Of a stretch of 64,000 nt of DNA, positions 22,116 through 34,101 are shown piece after piece. Numbering within the stretch: position 1 is the first letter of the stretch; every line of letters starts with the position of its first letter. Under the pieces are notes generated by a model that was not told the origin of the DNA, ran no database searches, and was given only the letters and a program-made list of their open reading frames with translations. This DNA comes from Glaciozyma antarctica PI12 (lineage: Eukaryota; Basidiomycota; Microbotryomycetes; Kriegeriales; Camptobasidiaceae), in assembly GCA_002917775.1 (NCBI GenBank), contig KZ627150.1, forward strand, positions 62,001-126,000, read 5' to 3'. The translations under genes were made by a program, and so were the position numbers.

Positions 22116-22604
22116 GCTTGCGAGTGGCGAAATCGAGTGTGTTTGTTGCTTGAACAGCTGAGAAGAGCTAGAGAGATCAGAGATTCATGATTCCGAGCTT
22201 CGCAAGCTGCTCCTGCGGTTGCGACTGCTGCTTCATCTCGCTGCCCCGGTCGAGGTGCCAGCGATCTTCGTACAACGTCTCGTTCGGAAATAAATCAACG
22301 GCGTTTCTGATGGAGAAAGCTCGAACTCCGGAGCTGCGAGAATCTCGAAATCTCGAAATCTCGCACGTCGCAAGTCTCGCACGCCACGGTCGTCGAGAAA
22401 TCCAAGCGACTGGCCGGATCGGCGTGTCGTATACGGGGTGGGGCTGTGAAGGAACTGACAGAGAGCGGTTGCAAAGCAGGTCCATCGGGCGGAGAAGGAA
22501 GGTGACGGTGAGGCAGGATGCGAAGGAGAAGGCGAGGGAGGACGCAGCGAGCGAGATCAAGAGCAGTGCGTCGAAGAGCAGGCTCAACCGTTCTACGTGC
22601 TGAT
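22116..22604. other. Intergenic region between the MYND and PARG genes
   Basis: Convergent 3' flanks. A short tandem repeat of TCTCGAAA-like units lies at about 22345-22368. A minus-strand open frame with a hydrophobic stretch (LLLISLAASSLAFSF) exists, but nothing supports it as a gene. Confidence 0.4.
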
Positions 22605-24097
22605 TTAGACTGACAAAAAAAGGGTCTGGATAGAGAAAGTCAGCCGTGGAGGACGAAAGGGGGCGAACGGACTCACAACAAACAACACAAGCAACGTCTC
22701 TCTCAAGCCACCACCCCTCCATTCCGACTCCCTCCACTCTCGCTCACTCTTGCACTCCCACTCCCTTCGCCAGTCGCACCCACCTCCTCCCCCTCCTCCC
22801 CCACCACCCCCCTCCCAAACCTCCTTCCAAGGCCTCATATTCTCACTCCCATTCCTCTCCAAGATCGCAAACACAACCTCCTCAAACTTGTCCTTAAACT
22901 CCTCGTCCTCCGTCTGAGCCTCCAGGAAGAGTTTCGCCATTGCGCGAGGGGGGTTATGGAATGCCTGTGGGGGTGTTAGGTGGGCAGAGAGGGGAGGGGA
23001 GGACGTACGCCGCAGCCGAATGCGCCGAGGACTAGAACGCGTTGGTTGTGGAGCTTGGCGATGCGGAGGATGGCAGTGATCTGCGAGGCGAGATCAGTGG
23101 GGAGCGGTGGGCGAGCGAGGGAGACGGACTTTGTGTGCTGAGAGTTGTTCCTCTTGCGGATCAGCGAACCTCGTTCCTCCTCCCGCGAGTTTCCTGTGAT
23201 CCCAACTCATCAGCCTGCCCTCCCCGTCCCCGATAGGCGAAGCGACGTACGGATCCCTCAGCGCCGCAACGCTCACCACCCCCACGCAAAACTGCTCCTC
23301 CTCCCTCATCATCTCTCCCCGCTCGTCGTCCCCCTTCCTAAACACCCTCACTCCCTCACTCCACAGCCCACCCTGCTCATGCATAGGGTAGAACTCCTCC
23401 CTCGCGATATGAGCATACAGCGTCGAGCGCCTGCACATCGCCTCTTCCTGCGCCATCGCTCCATTGATGTACCCTCCGCCAGGGACCGACGCGTTCGCCC
23501 TGCCCTGATCAGCTCCCTCCCCTCGCCGCACGAAAGAGGCACGCACATATTAAGCACCGCAACCCTCCCCCACTTCCTCACCAACTCCCGCGCTACATCC
23601 AAAGAATCCGCATCCCTGAACCCAAACCTCGTGCACACAGCTTCCCACCTCTCAGTCACAGCCGGCAGACGACCATAGCTCACTGTCCTCCCGAGCGCCG
23701 CCTCCAATTCCGGGGAGGAGGAGAGGAGAGCGGGGATATGGGTATCCTCGTTCTCGGAGGCGATGAGGCGGTGTCGGTCGCGCGCGGAGGAGGAGGCGTA
23801 GCCCCCGCGACCACGAAGGCGGGAACGACCGCGAGAGGAGGAGTGGGGAGCGGAGGGGGCGTGGGAGAAGGGGAGGGTGGTTTGGCCGGGTTCGAGGGCT
23901 GGGGAGGTGGTGTCTTTGGGCATGGAGGGAGTGGGGGTTGGGTCGGTGAGGTGGGGAGGTTGGAGGTGGAAAGAGACAGAGGGAGGCGCGCGGCGCGTCT
24001 CGAGCGTCTCCTGCAGCTCCTGTTCGCTCCAGCCTTTCGTCCTCGCTTCTGAAACTCTTCGTTCTACGGATAGGTGCGACGTTTGTTCATGGAGCAA
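22605..24097 (-). CDS. Microbial-type poly(ADP-ribose) glycohydrolase (TIGR02452/DUF2263)
   Basis: The protein should remove ADP-ribose from poly(ADP-ribose). The PARG signature GGG-x7-QEE is present as GGGYINGAMAQEE, followed by AMCRRSTLYAHI, REEFYPMHEQGG and VRVFRKGDDERG. Later blocks are FCVGVVSVAALRDP, RVLVLGAFGCG, AFHNPPRAMAKLF and FEEVVFAIL, all typical of the bacterial/fungal macro-domain type. Introns fall after VLNM and after the GCG of GAFGCG, with standard signals. The N-terminus (from 24097) has a helical segment, then a Ser/Arg-rich linker; an inner Met (MPKDTTSP) could also start the protein. After the domain the frame runs into a tract of eleven glycines and an odd C-terminal tail, whose end at 22605 is uncertain. 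Confidence 0.78.
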
Positions 24098-24313
24098 GTG
24101 GATCTAGGCCGATACCGCCTGGCAGCGACCTGAAGCGCCACAGCCGCCAGGGAAGGCCGTCCGCGACAAGGGGGGAGTCCTCGCCTCGATCTGAGATGAA
24201 ATGAATGCGGGACGGCAACCGCGTTCGTACGCAAAAAATGATGGAACGCGGAAGGGTACGATTACGATGCTAAGGAACTACAAGAAACGAGGAGTCGCCC
24301 TCGTCAAGCAAGC

Positions 24314-24745
24314 TCAGGCAGCTGCACGCACGAGAAAGATCAGCTCCCGTCCTCCATCAAACGCTCAGCCCCACTCACCCTTCGCACAAGTCCCCGGCGC
24401 GCATCCACAAGTCCCAACCTCCGCACAGCTCGCGCGAGCACTCTCATGCGCCGCACAAGTCCCCGCCGGGCAACTGCACTCTCCCTACACGACGCATCAG
24501 CTCCCACTCCTCCACTCAGAGAGAGAGGACTCACGGAAGCTGCCTTGGCGCAAGTAGATTTGGCCTTGCTAGAAGCGCAGACTCCGTCGGCGCATGCACA
24601 GGTGCCGGCGTACGCGCAGGACGACTTGGCGTCGCAGGCGGGCTTGATGGCGCAGTCGCAGGTGACGCCGCAGATGATGGTCTTCTGCTCGACGTCGTTA
24701 GCTAGGAGTGCGTGGGTGGGAGAGGGAGTGACGAACGGTGGACAT
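24314..24745 (-). CDS. Metallothionein-like cysteine-rich protein
   Basis: Four exons give 90 residues with 16 cysteines and no aromatic residue except one Tyr. The start is MSTKTIICGVTCDC. The body repeats a GxCxCxxGxC unit: GTCACADGVC, GECSCPAGTC and GTCGCAPGTC, spaced by Ala/Ser/Lys-rich linkers such as ASSKAKSTCAKAAS. It ends PGTCAKAA at the TGA at 24314-24316. Introns are GTTCGT...CTAAC...CAG after codon 3, GTGAGT...CTGAT...TAG between cysteine blocks, and GTGAGT...CTGAT...CAG before the last codons. The composition is that of a fungal metallothionein binding Cu(I) or Zn/Cd in the cytosol. Metal and regulation are not shown; the promoter was not seen to hold a site I can name. Confidence 0.8.
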
Positions 24746-25036
24746 GGTGGCGAGGGGTTATGGGTGTTTAGCTGGGGCTTGGGGGTGTTGCTGAGAAGGA
24801 GTGTTAGCTGCGTCGTCGTCGTCGTCGTGCTCGTCGTTCAAGACTTACGACGAGTTCGTGTAAGTCGAGCGTGGTAGGAGAATAGGAGATGAAGCGCTCT
24901 CCACAAGCGAGAAGGTGAGTCCCCCCTTTGACCGCCTTCTGATTGGCTCATCTCGGCGGCTCCCACACCTTCCTCTCGCTCATGCTGAACTGGAAACCGA
25001 CTATTCCAAACGGAGAAAGGGAAAACATGCTCAAGA

Positions 25037-28000
25037 CTAACGTACAGCATCCCAGCTTAACCTGCGACGAGGAATCAGCAAGGGAGCCAAACGAACAGCG
25101 AAAGAACGACGCACTGAGATGGAAACCACCAGCACCTTCGCGCGAAGCGGTCATGATTCGCTCCTTGACAATCTCACGAGCTGTTCGCACGACAATCAGC
25201 TCCGGAAACGACGAACGAGAGGAGAACGCACAGCTGTAGTCGGGGAGCTTGATGTAGTTGACGCAGGTCATGACCGACGGCAACGATCCATCTCCGCCAT
25301 CCTTCCGAACGATAGTGAGCGACGGAGTCAGCGCTGCGAAAATCGGCCAATCGGCAAGCGCGGTCTGCAAGGAATCGTCAGCTGAGGAAGTCGCGCGAGG
25401 AGGAGACGAACGCACGATCCAGTGATGAACGAGAGGAACTCGCGGCGCTCCGAGAGGGTGAGCTCCGCCATGACCGAGATGAAATCGCGGACGGGACGGC
25501 TGTCCATCGTGAAGCCATGATCCGCCTTGGTCGAGTTCGTAAGACCTGCGCAAGAGCTGTCAGCGATGAACGACGTGCAGGAGAGCGAAGACGTACTTTC
25601 GACCGACCAGTCTTCGTTGACGGCGCCAGTCATCATCACGAGTTCGGCGGGCGTGAAGCTCTGCAAGTCGCGAACGGCAAAGACTGCGCAAACAAAGGAA
25701 TCAGCATCTACGTTCCTCGAAAAGCGTAAACCGCACTCACCACTCGAGAAACCCGCCTTGAACTCCCTCAACTGCATCATAACACCCTTCCGCAACGTCC
25801 AATCGACGACGAGCTTGATGTACTCCTCAACGTTCCAAATATCAACCGCCACGTCCTTCCCTCCCTCTTTGAGCTCGATATCATGACCAGGAAGCGTAAA
25901 ATCGAGCGTGAGGTCCTGAATCGCCGCGCCATGAACCTCGATAGCGCCAATAGCGACCTGGCGCTCGTCGTCCGACTGAGAGCTGTCGGCCTCGATCTCC
26001 GACTTGACCGAGACGTACTGCTGGAGGTGTGCGAGGGACTTGCCGAGATCCTTGTCGACCGCCTGCGCAGAGGCTTGTCAGCGGAGGCTGTGGGGAGGAG
26101 AGAAAGACGCACCTTGATGGTCGCGATGGAGAGGGGTAGCTCGGAATCGAGGACGAGCCTCATGAACGTGCGATTGAAGTGAACATCGATGATCCGAGAG
26201 TCCATAAGAGCTGCACGCACAACGATCAGCTCGATCCCACAACGACAGTCCCCTCGAGAACGCACCTTTGGCGACAAACTGTCCGAGCACGCGGAAGACC
26301 TTAAGGCGCTTCTTCCCCACCTCAGTCGTCGCGTCGTCCATTGGCCTCGGGAACAGCCCCAGCGTATTGTGCACAAACGTCGACGTCGTCTCCGTGTCCC
26401 CTTCGCGCCAGAGCGAGATGTCCTTGCGAGCGAACTCCTTCGAAACGAGGGCGTAGAACTCGAGCGTTGGGCCGAGGCCAGAGCCGACTTCGGCGAAGAA
26501 TTCGACTTCGAGACTCGCGCGACGAGGAGCCGTAGAGCTCGAAGACCTGTCGTGAGGGGTCAGTTCGGCTCCCACGCCAAAGACGAGACGACGAACCTTG
26601 AATGCCGACTCGAGCATGCGATCGCGCGAGATGCGAACCTTCTGGCGCTGCAGGCGTCCCAAGAAACCGAGGTTGTCGTCCCTCCTCGAAGAATCCGCTC
26701 GAGCTTGCCCGACCCACTTCTGCATAAGGCGAGCGTACCCGAACGCCGTCGACTGGAGGAAGGTGTAGCGCGTGTCGAAAGGGAATAGGAAGGGGAAGAA
26801 CTGAGGGAGGTCGAGAGCCCAGTCGGGAAGGCAGGCGCTCGCAACGATCATCGGTTCCTCGAGTTGGCGATTGAGCTTCGCAGTAAGCTTGTTGTTGATG
26901 AACGCTCCCTCCGAAAGGCCCGTCGGCGCGCCATGAGTCGGCGCCTCGCCATAATCCGCGTTGATCGTGTGAAGAACCCAAAGGAGGCGAAGAATCTTCG
27001 CTTGCTGGCTGTTGGCGGGAATTGAGTCGGGCAGCGTCATGAGCGCCGCTTCATCCCTCGACGACGGCTCCGGCGACGCGCGAGCGCTCTCCGCGGGCGC
27101 AGGGCCAGCGACCTTGCGGTACTTGACCGTGTGGATCGCTTGCCAGATGTTGCGCTGCGGATCGGGCGAGCGAGTCTCGAAGCCGTGCACCGCGCCGTAG
27201 ACCGTCGTGTCGAGTCCGACGCTCGTCTCGCCCATCGAGAACTCGAGGTGGAAGTCGGTGGGAGGAGCCTTGACGGCGGACGCGTACGAAGCTCGAGCTT
27301 TGGGTGCGGCAGAGCCAGGCGTCGACGCCGAGTTGCCGAGGGTGGGCGTTCCGACGCGAGTGCCGTCTGGCGTCTTGGCGATGACCTTGGAGCCGTCGTC
27401 GGCGACTTCGAGGTTGACAGGTCGCTCGTCGCGCGAAGAGGGCGAAGGGTCGAAGGCGCCAGCGAAGAGCTGTGGGGACGGGGTCAGCTTAACGTCTTGC
27501 GAGAAGGTTGCGCGCAGAGGAACTCACGTCGTCGTCGTCGTCGTTGTGCATGTGTTCGTCGCCAAAGAACTCGTTGTCGTCCAGCATAGGGTGGTCCTCG
27601 TTCCTGCAAGGCTTTCCGTCAGCGGTCGGTCGCACGATAACCGCACACCGAGAAACGTACGGCATCTCCTCGTCCTCCTCCTCCGCCTTGGTCGCCGCAG
27701 GCTCATCCTCAGTCGCCGACATCCCCTGCCCACTCAGCCTCGTACTCCTCCTACGACCGCCCGCTCCCGTCGCCTCAGCCGCCGCCGCTCCCGCACTCGT
27801 CGAAGGGGCCGCTCCAGACCCACTGGCCTCGGCAGCACTCGAGTCTGGCGGTGAAGAAGCACCGTTAGCAGCGGCAAACGCAGCCAAAAAGTCTGAGAGC
27901 CTGCCCCCGCCGCCTAGTGCGCTTCCGCTGGACCGATCGGTGAGCTGCGAGGAGGCGATGATGCGAGGACGGAGGTAGTCGTTGAAGGCTTGGAAGGTGG

Positions 28001-31000
28001 CGATGGCGTGGATCGAGACGACGATGTTGGTGCAGGAGCGAGGGACGTCGGTGCCTTTTTCGGCGACGAGCTTGAGCTTGAGCTGGCGAGCGAGCATTGA
28101 AGGACCGTTCCTTCGCGAGTCGGCTGCAAACCAACTGGTCAGCGAACCGTATGGAGACCTTGACCGCCAGAACACACCTTCGCTCGAGTTCGCCGCAGCG
28201 AGCACGACCTCAAAATCCTCCATCCTGCTCAGACTCTCCTGCAGCCGCTTGACGAGGATCGAGAACGCGACCGTCGGAAAGCCATGCTCCAGCTGCGGCA
28301 TGAACGCCTTCGCCAAAAGCTCTTGTCGCCTTATCGCGCTCACTGTATTCGCCCCCGTCAGCTCGTCCCCACCGCGTGAAAATATGAGCACTCACAGCCC
28401 TCGCCCTGCTCCGTAGCAAACCTCAACAGTCCTTCGACCAACCCCGTCTCCAGCAGCTCAAAGCTCGAAAGCGGGTTTCTCTCATCCGAGAACAGCGCCG
28501 CGACCTCCTTCGCCAACTCAATCACCGCCTCCTCCTCCTTATGACCGCTCTTCGCCACCTTCGGCACCTCCTCGAGCCGCTTGACGAGTCCCTGGATGTG
28601 ATCCATCGCCGCGCGCGCCTTGATCGCCGGCTCCGAGTCGGCGTTGGCGTACTCGTCGCGGAGGTGGCGAGCGCGAAGCGTGATACTGTCCTTTGCCTGC
28701 GCCTCGGCCGACGTGAGGGACGGCTTCGACGCCGCAGGGAGAGGGACGGCGGCATCTCCTCCCTCTGCACGCTGCTGGAGCGCGTGCGCGAGACCCGAAG
28801 GACCGGCGACGGGAGTAGCTTCGGTCGTGGCGGGGGTTCGGGAGGGAGAGGAACGCTTCGACTTGGAGACGTAGAGGATGGGGTCGGCGGCGATACGTTC
28901 GATCTCGTGTAGGACGCCTTCGCGGCGGAAGAAGTACTGGTAGGCGTCGGGCATCTTGACGAGGAGGAGTTCGACGAGTTGGAGAGCGTTGGTGACGAGG
29001 GCGGCTTGGTCGGGAGAGGCGAGGATGGCGGCGAGGAAGCTCGCCATGGGGACCGTCTGCAATCGTCCCTTGTCAGTTCCCGATTCTCCTTCTGCAGCGA
29101 CAACCCAACTCACCTTGAGGATCGAAGTGAGGCTCTCGGCCTCGCAGAAGTTGACGATCTTGAGCAATCCGAGCACGGCCTTCGTCCGAACCTGCGCGTT
29201 GACGCTCGCCGAGTAGACATCGACCAGCGTCGGCAGCAGCAGCGCATAGTACCTCTTGACGACGAGGTTCCTCGCCTCGGGTCCCTCGCTGAGAAGCTGC
29301 ACCCTCTTCTCCGCCGCGACCTCCTTGACCGACTTGACTACCGGCGGGAGCGCCGCCGGCTCGTCCTCCATCTTGACATCCACGTCGACGTCGGCGGAGA
29401 CTGCGCCGGCGTTCTCGAGAGCGGGAGTCGAGCCGGAGGCGAGGGGGGGAATGACGGCTTCGGCCTCCTCCTTCTTGACCTTGGTCTTGGACGAGCGACT
29501 CGAGAATGCGCGAGAGTCAAAGGTCCCATCTGCTTGTCCCTCGTCAGTTTGATTCCGAAAACGAAGCGAAATGAGACGCACCCTTGGGCAACGGCGGCAA
29601 CAACTCGCAGACCAGTCCGAGCGTCTCCTGGATCTGCTCCTTCGGGCGCTGAACGAGGTTTTGCATGACGAGCATATCGTCGTCCGGCCTCACGAGGACC
29701 TGGGGGCCCTCGGCGCTTGTCCACTCCGGCGCCGCGACACCCATGAGAAGGTGGTAGAGCGTATCGGCGATGTTGAGCTCGACGAGCGCGACCGAGACTT
29801 CGGGGGACGCCTTGGCTGCCGTCGAGAGCATCTTGAGGATCTGGGTGTAGGTCCTCGGGCCGACGGTCGTGCTGTCCGGGTTGAGGAGCGCGCGAACGGC
29901 TTTAAGGAGGTCGGCCGAGAGGAGCGCTTCGAGCTTGTCGGGGTAGTGGCGGTAGCTCTCCGTGATGCGGACGACGGCGAGGCACGCTTGTTCGACGACG
30001 CGCTGGTCGGGGTACGAGAGGACGTTGGTGAAGATCGGCATGACGTCCCGGACCATCGTGAAGGAGTCGGGGGAGAGGGACCGGCAGCAGTTGGCGGCGG
30101 CGGTGACGGCGGTGCGTTGGACGTGGAAGGAGAAAAAGTCGAGGTAGGTTAGGAGGGCGCCGAGACCGCCTTCGCGGACGATGGAAGAGGGGACTTCCTC
30201 GGAGATCTTCTCGAGGGTCTGCGAAAGGGCAAGTCAGCCAAAGATGCGAACTGACGGGAGCGAGGAACGCACGCTAAGGGTCTGTTCGGCGAGGTCGATG
30301 TACTGGATCTCGAGGAGCTTCGAGCACAGGACAGGGACCGCTCCGGCGTAGACGACCGAATGCGCGCTTCCGGGGAGCGCCTCCATGAGGTTCGCCAGGC
30401 AGCGACAGGCGAGGAGCATCATCTGAACGTTGCTCTCCTCGTCCGTCCCTCCTCCTCCTCCCTCGCTCGGGTCGATCCCAAACGCGATCATCTCCTCCTT
30501 CGTCATTCCGCCTCCTCCACCATCTCCTCCTTCCCCACTACCGTTCGAATCTCCACGCAAGATGCTCACGAGCTCCTTGACGAACGCTTCGACCTGAAAG
30601 TATCCCGAGAGCGTATCCTCGGTCGAGACGCTGAGGAGCTCCGCCAATTCCTGAAGCGCTTCGACCTTCTTCTGCCCTCCCCCCTTTTTGCGCAAGCTCG
30701 CCAACAACGTCTTGAGCCGTCCGCTCATCCCGCTCATGATGCCCTGGAGCGCTCGGAAGCCGGCTCCCGCACGCGCGTCGAGGGCTGCTTCGACGGCGAG
30801 GCGGTCGAGGGAGGAAGGAGAGGTGTCGCCAAAGGCCTGAGGAGGGTCCATGTCCTCGTTCCCGCTGCCGTAGTCGCCAACAGAGCCGAGTCCGAGCGAT
30901 CCCTCGAAGTCGTCCTCGTCGCCCTGTCCGTCGTCTTCGTCGTGCACATGCTCTTGCTCCGCCTCCTCGTCGTCCTCGTCGTCCTCGTCATCGCTGTCTG

Positions 31001-31888
31001 AGTTGTCCGAGTCGTCCGAATCCTCCTCCGCCGCCGCAGCGTCCTCCTCCATCGGATCTTCGACGTCGACCTGTCCCATCTGCACGTCCACCTCCGCCTT
31101 GTTCTCCGAAACGGAAAAAGCGGGAGCGGCGTCTTCTACGTGCTCTTCATCATCCATAGCGACCGCCTTGGCCTTGGCCGCGCGACTCGCTCGACTTCCC
31201 TTGCGCGGCATCGTCGCAGTGGTCTTGGGAGGAGAAGGTGGGGGAGCTCGAGAGCGGAGGTTGTAGTCTTTCTCCTTGGTGGAAGAGGTCGGCGCAAGCT
31301 TGCGGCGCTTGGGAGCTGGGGAGGAGACGGGAGGAGGGGGAGAGGGGGAGGAGGCGCGGCGCTTGCCGAGGGCTTTGGCGGAAGGGGTGGAAGGGGTCGA
31401 TTGGGCGGAGGTAGAGGAACGGCGGGACCTGTATTATACGAGTCAGCGAGCGTCCTAAAGCGGCTGGGGACTGGTACGCGAGCTCGAGAAGGTGTGGCTC
31501 TCGCGGTGATTGCTGGGGGTGCTCGCACTTGAGACTCCTGGTCCCGTCTAGCTCGCCGTTGGTCGGGAGCGGCGCAGGAGAAAGGGGATATGGTACTGCA
31601 ATGCTCAGCTCACCTGGTAGCTCGGCTAGTACTCGCGACTAGTGGCTGCTGGTCCGATTCGAAAGCGACCGACTTGCGCTTGGAGGAAGAGGAGGCGGTA
31701 GGCTGTCCGGGTTCGTTCGCAGCTGGCGCGGTGGCGGATCTGTTGGCGGTAGTGTCGATTCCTTCGCCGGCGGTGCCCTTTCCCTTGGAGGCGGCGGTGG
31801 AGCGGGTGGCGTGAGGAGTCGGGGGGTCGGCGGGAGTTGCTGTTAGGTCTTGTGCTGCTGAGTGGCGGGCTGATCTTCTCCGTGACAT
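25037..31888 (-). CDS. HECT E3 ubiquitin ligase, Ufd4/TRIP12 family
   Basis: A very large protein (about 2,000 residues). The N-terminus ([34 protein letters not shown]) is basic and low in complexity, then highly acidic ([17 protein letters not shown]). An armadillo-like region begins [16 protein letters not shown] long middle includes VARVYYALLLP-like and FVPQLEHGF-like helical repeats and a second acidic patch (NDDDDDV). The C-terminal HECT domain has [37 protein letters not shown] and the catalytic cysteine in [14 protein letters not shown], then [10 protein letters not shown]. Ufd4/TRIP12 ligases extend chains on N-end-rule and ubiquitin-fusion substrates; nuclear location is plausible from the basic N-terminus. 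A splice after FHL would replace the usual FHLS end by a short tail ending at 25037. About 20 short introns. Confidence 0.9.
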
Positions 31889-32077
31889 TAGCAGGTCATC
31901 AGGGCCTGAAGCTGGCTGAGGGGAGAGTGAGTGAGTTGCTGAGCCTGAGGGGGAGGAGGCAGAGAGACCTTCCCTCTCGTCGCGCTCGTCGTGGCTCTCT
32001 CCCACACCACCCCGACCAACTCGCTCCTACCCGCCTTTCTAGCAGGGTAGCTCATTACAATACCTCCCGACCAAGCC
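31889..32077. promoter_or_regulatory. Divergent promoter region, HECT ligase and SYLF gene
   Basis: The start codons at 31888 (minus) and 32078 (plus) are only 189 bases apart, so one compact region must drive both genes. No named element recognised. Confidence 0.4.
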
Positions 32078-33247
32078 AGTTTGTCTGGCCTTTCTAGCGG
32101 CGCGTTGCGTGTCCTAACCAACTCTCCGCCTGGCAGTGCTCAACAAGTTCAAGGCAGCAGCAGCGAAAGCCGGAATGCAGGCCACCGCCTTTTCCCAGCA
32201 GGTCGCTCGTGAAGTGCAAGAAGGCAGCTCCAAGACGCTCGTCTCGTTCAAGCTCGAGAACGAGGTCAGTCCCCCCTGCGTGTTCTGCTCTCCCGCTCCC
32301 GCTGATTCCACGTTCGCAGTGCACCAAAGCCGCCAAGATCTTGCAGAGCTTCTTAGCCGACCCCAACCACCCCGAGTCAGCTCTCAACGCCATCCCAAAG
32401 GAAGTCCTCGCGCGCGCTAGGGGCTTCGCCATTTTCACCGTTCTCAAGGCTGGTTTCGTCTGGTCCGGCAAGGCAGGCAGCGGTATCGTAATTGCCCGCC
32501 TGGCAGATGGAACCTGGAGTGCTCCTTCGTGCATCGCTACCGGTGGCGTGGGCTTTGGTCTCCAAATCGGCGCCGACTTGAGCGAGGTACGTGGTCTCTC
32601 CTGTGTCTCCATGAGCAAGCTGACGCGCGTTGCAGTTCATCGTGGTGCTCAACTCGGAGGATGCGGTCAAGGCGTTCGCAAAGGGTGGGAACGTGACGAT
32701 TGGAGGACAGCTGGCGGCGGCTGCAGGACCGATCGGCGTTGGAGGAGCCGTCAACACGAGCCTCATTAACCCTGCGCCTATCTTCACGTACTCGAAGAGC
32801 AAGGGACTGTTCGCGGGTGTCAGCTTGGAGGGAACGGTGTTGATCGAGAGGGTGCGTCGGCTTCTGGCATGCGGAAGGATGGAGCGAAGCTGATGCGTGC
32901 TTTGGGTGTTGCAGAAGGACGCGAATGAGGCCTTCTACGGCCAGGCTATCCCCGCCATCGACCTCCTTACGTACGTCCCTCTCTCTCACGTTCTTCGGAA
33001 CGCACTAACACTCGTTCGCAGCGGCAAGGTTCCTCCCCCCGAAGCCGTTCGTCCCTCCCTCCTCCCACTTTGACGCGACCTGACCCCCTCGCAGGCCTCC
33101 GCTCTCTACGAAGCCATCGAAGCCGCCGAAGGTGTCGACGAGTCCGGCCTCCCTGACCAGGCCTACACCGTCCCCGAAGGAACGCTGGGGCAGCAGCAGC
33201 CTCTCCAGAAGCAGAACCAGAACATCTTCGACGCGGGTCAGCACTAG
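32078..33247 (+). CDS. SYLF (Ysc84-like) lipid-binding protein, no SH3 domain
   Basis: The protein binds phosphoinositides and, in yeast Ysc84/Lsb3, actin at endocytic sites. Sequence blocks are MLNKFKAAAAKAG, KAAKILQSFLADP, IPKEVLARARGFAIFTVLK, AGFVWSGKAGSGIVIAR, GFGLQIGADLSE, FIVVLNSEDAV and GVSLEGTVLIER, the whole SYLF domain in order. The start codon is built by splicing: A at 32078, intron 32079-32136 (GTTTGT...CTAAC...CAG), TG at 32137. Unspliced there is only a GTG. The C-terminal part (YTVPEGTLGQQQPLQKQ) ends at 33247 without an SH3 domain, so this is the short SYLF-only form. About six introns, all in frame. Confidence 0.88.
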
Positions 33248-33455
33248 ATCCTCCGTGCCTCCTTTCTTCGTACGGACGTTAGCTCTATCTTTTTGTTCTT
33301 GTATTCCCCTCTACCTCCTCCTTATTCCCCCTGCATTTCGACTCGTTGGCCCATGCGAGTGATTGGTCAACGCTCTTTCGATCCTCAGCTTCTTCGCCGC
33401 GATTCATCTGCCTCCCTCACACCACTCTGCTCCAAACTCCTTCTCCGTACTCCCG

Positions 33456-34072
33456 ATGTCCCTCCGTCCCCCCTTCACACGCACCAGCGCCATCGCTCAA
33501 AGTCCGGGCAGCCCAAGATCTCTGGAACACCGCACGTCTCTGCTCGCTCCCCGCTCTCTCGCCGCGCTGACTTCGCGCGCAGATGGACCCCGTCCGCGTC
33601 AGCCTTGCTTACACCCCCGACTCCGTCTGGCGGAACCGCAGCTCCTTCTTCACCACCCGACCGGCGATCGTCGATTTCTTGACTCGCAAGTGGGAGACGG
33701 AGAGGTCGTACAAGGTCAAGAAGCGTTTGTTTGCGTACGAGGCGGATCGGATCGCGGTGCAGTTCTGGTGAGCTCCTTCGGGTCGTGGGGTGAGTGCGGA
33801 ACGCGTTTGTTGAGGCTGAGGCGATTTCGCAGGTACGAGCACTTTGATGCTGAGAAGGCGCAGTGGAAGAGGACGTACGGGCTTGAGCACTGGTTCGTTC
33901 TCTATCTGAGTCCAGAACGAGGCTAATGCAATGCTACAGGACGTTCGAAGCGAGCGGATTGATGAGCAAGCGACACATGAGCGCGAACGAGGTCACCATC
34001 TCCGAGGGGGAGCGCTGGTTCGGCGACGGAGTCGACGTGAACGAGGTCAAGATCTCGGACGTACACGGTTGA
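33456..34072 (+). CDS. NTF2-like/SnoaL-type protein, DUF1348 family, disrupted near the N-terminus
   Basis: Blocks LKVRAAQDLWNT, VSLAYTPDSVWRNRSSF, LTRKWETERSYKVKKRLF, YEHFDAEKAQWKRTYGLEHW and FEASGLMSKRHMS match DUF1348, a small NTF2-fold family of unknown function. The ATG at 33456 opens MSLRPPFTRTSA, the usual family start, but in a frame one base off LKVRAAQ; one extra base near 33486-33496 would explain it. The next intron would need a GC donor (GCACGT) to give WNT-MDPV, the expected join. Two further introns are normal. So this copy may be damaged, or hold sequence errors. It ends 30 bases from the end of the convergent membrane-protein gene. Confidence 0.65.
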
Positions 34073-34101
34073 GAGAATCCATGCGAGGTTACATAAACAA
34101 A

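Noticed and set aside
22177-22737. Minus-strand open frame with a hydrophobic segment
   Set aside because: Composition alone suggests a membrane protein; there are no conserved motifs and it overlaps the end of the PARG gene.
27520-27560. GTC/GAC triplet repeat as a microsatellite of interest
   Set aside because: It encodes an acidic Asp run inside the HECT ligase, common in low-complexity linkers.
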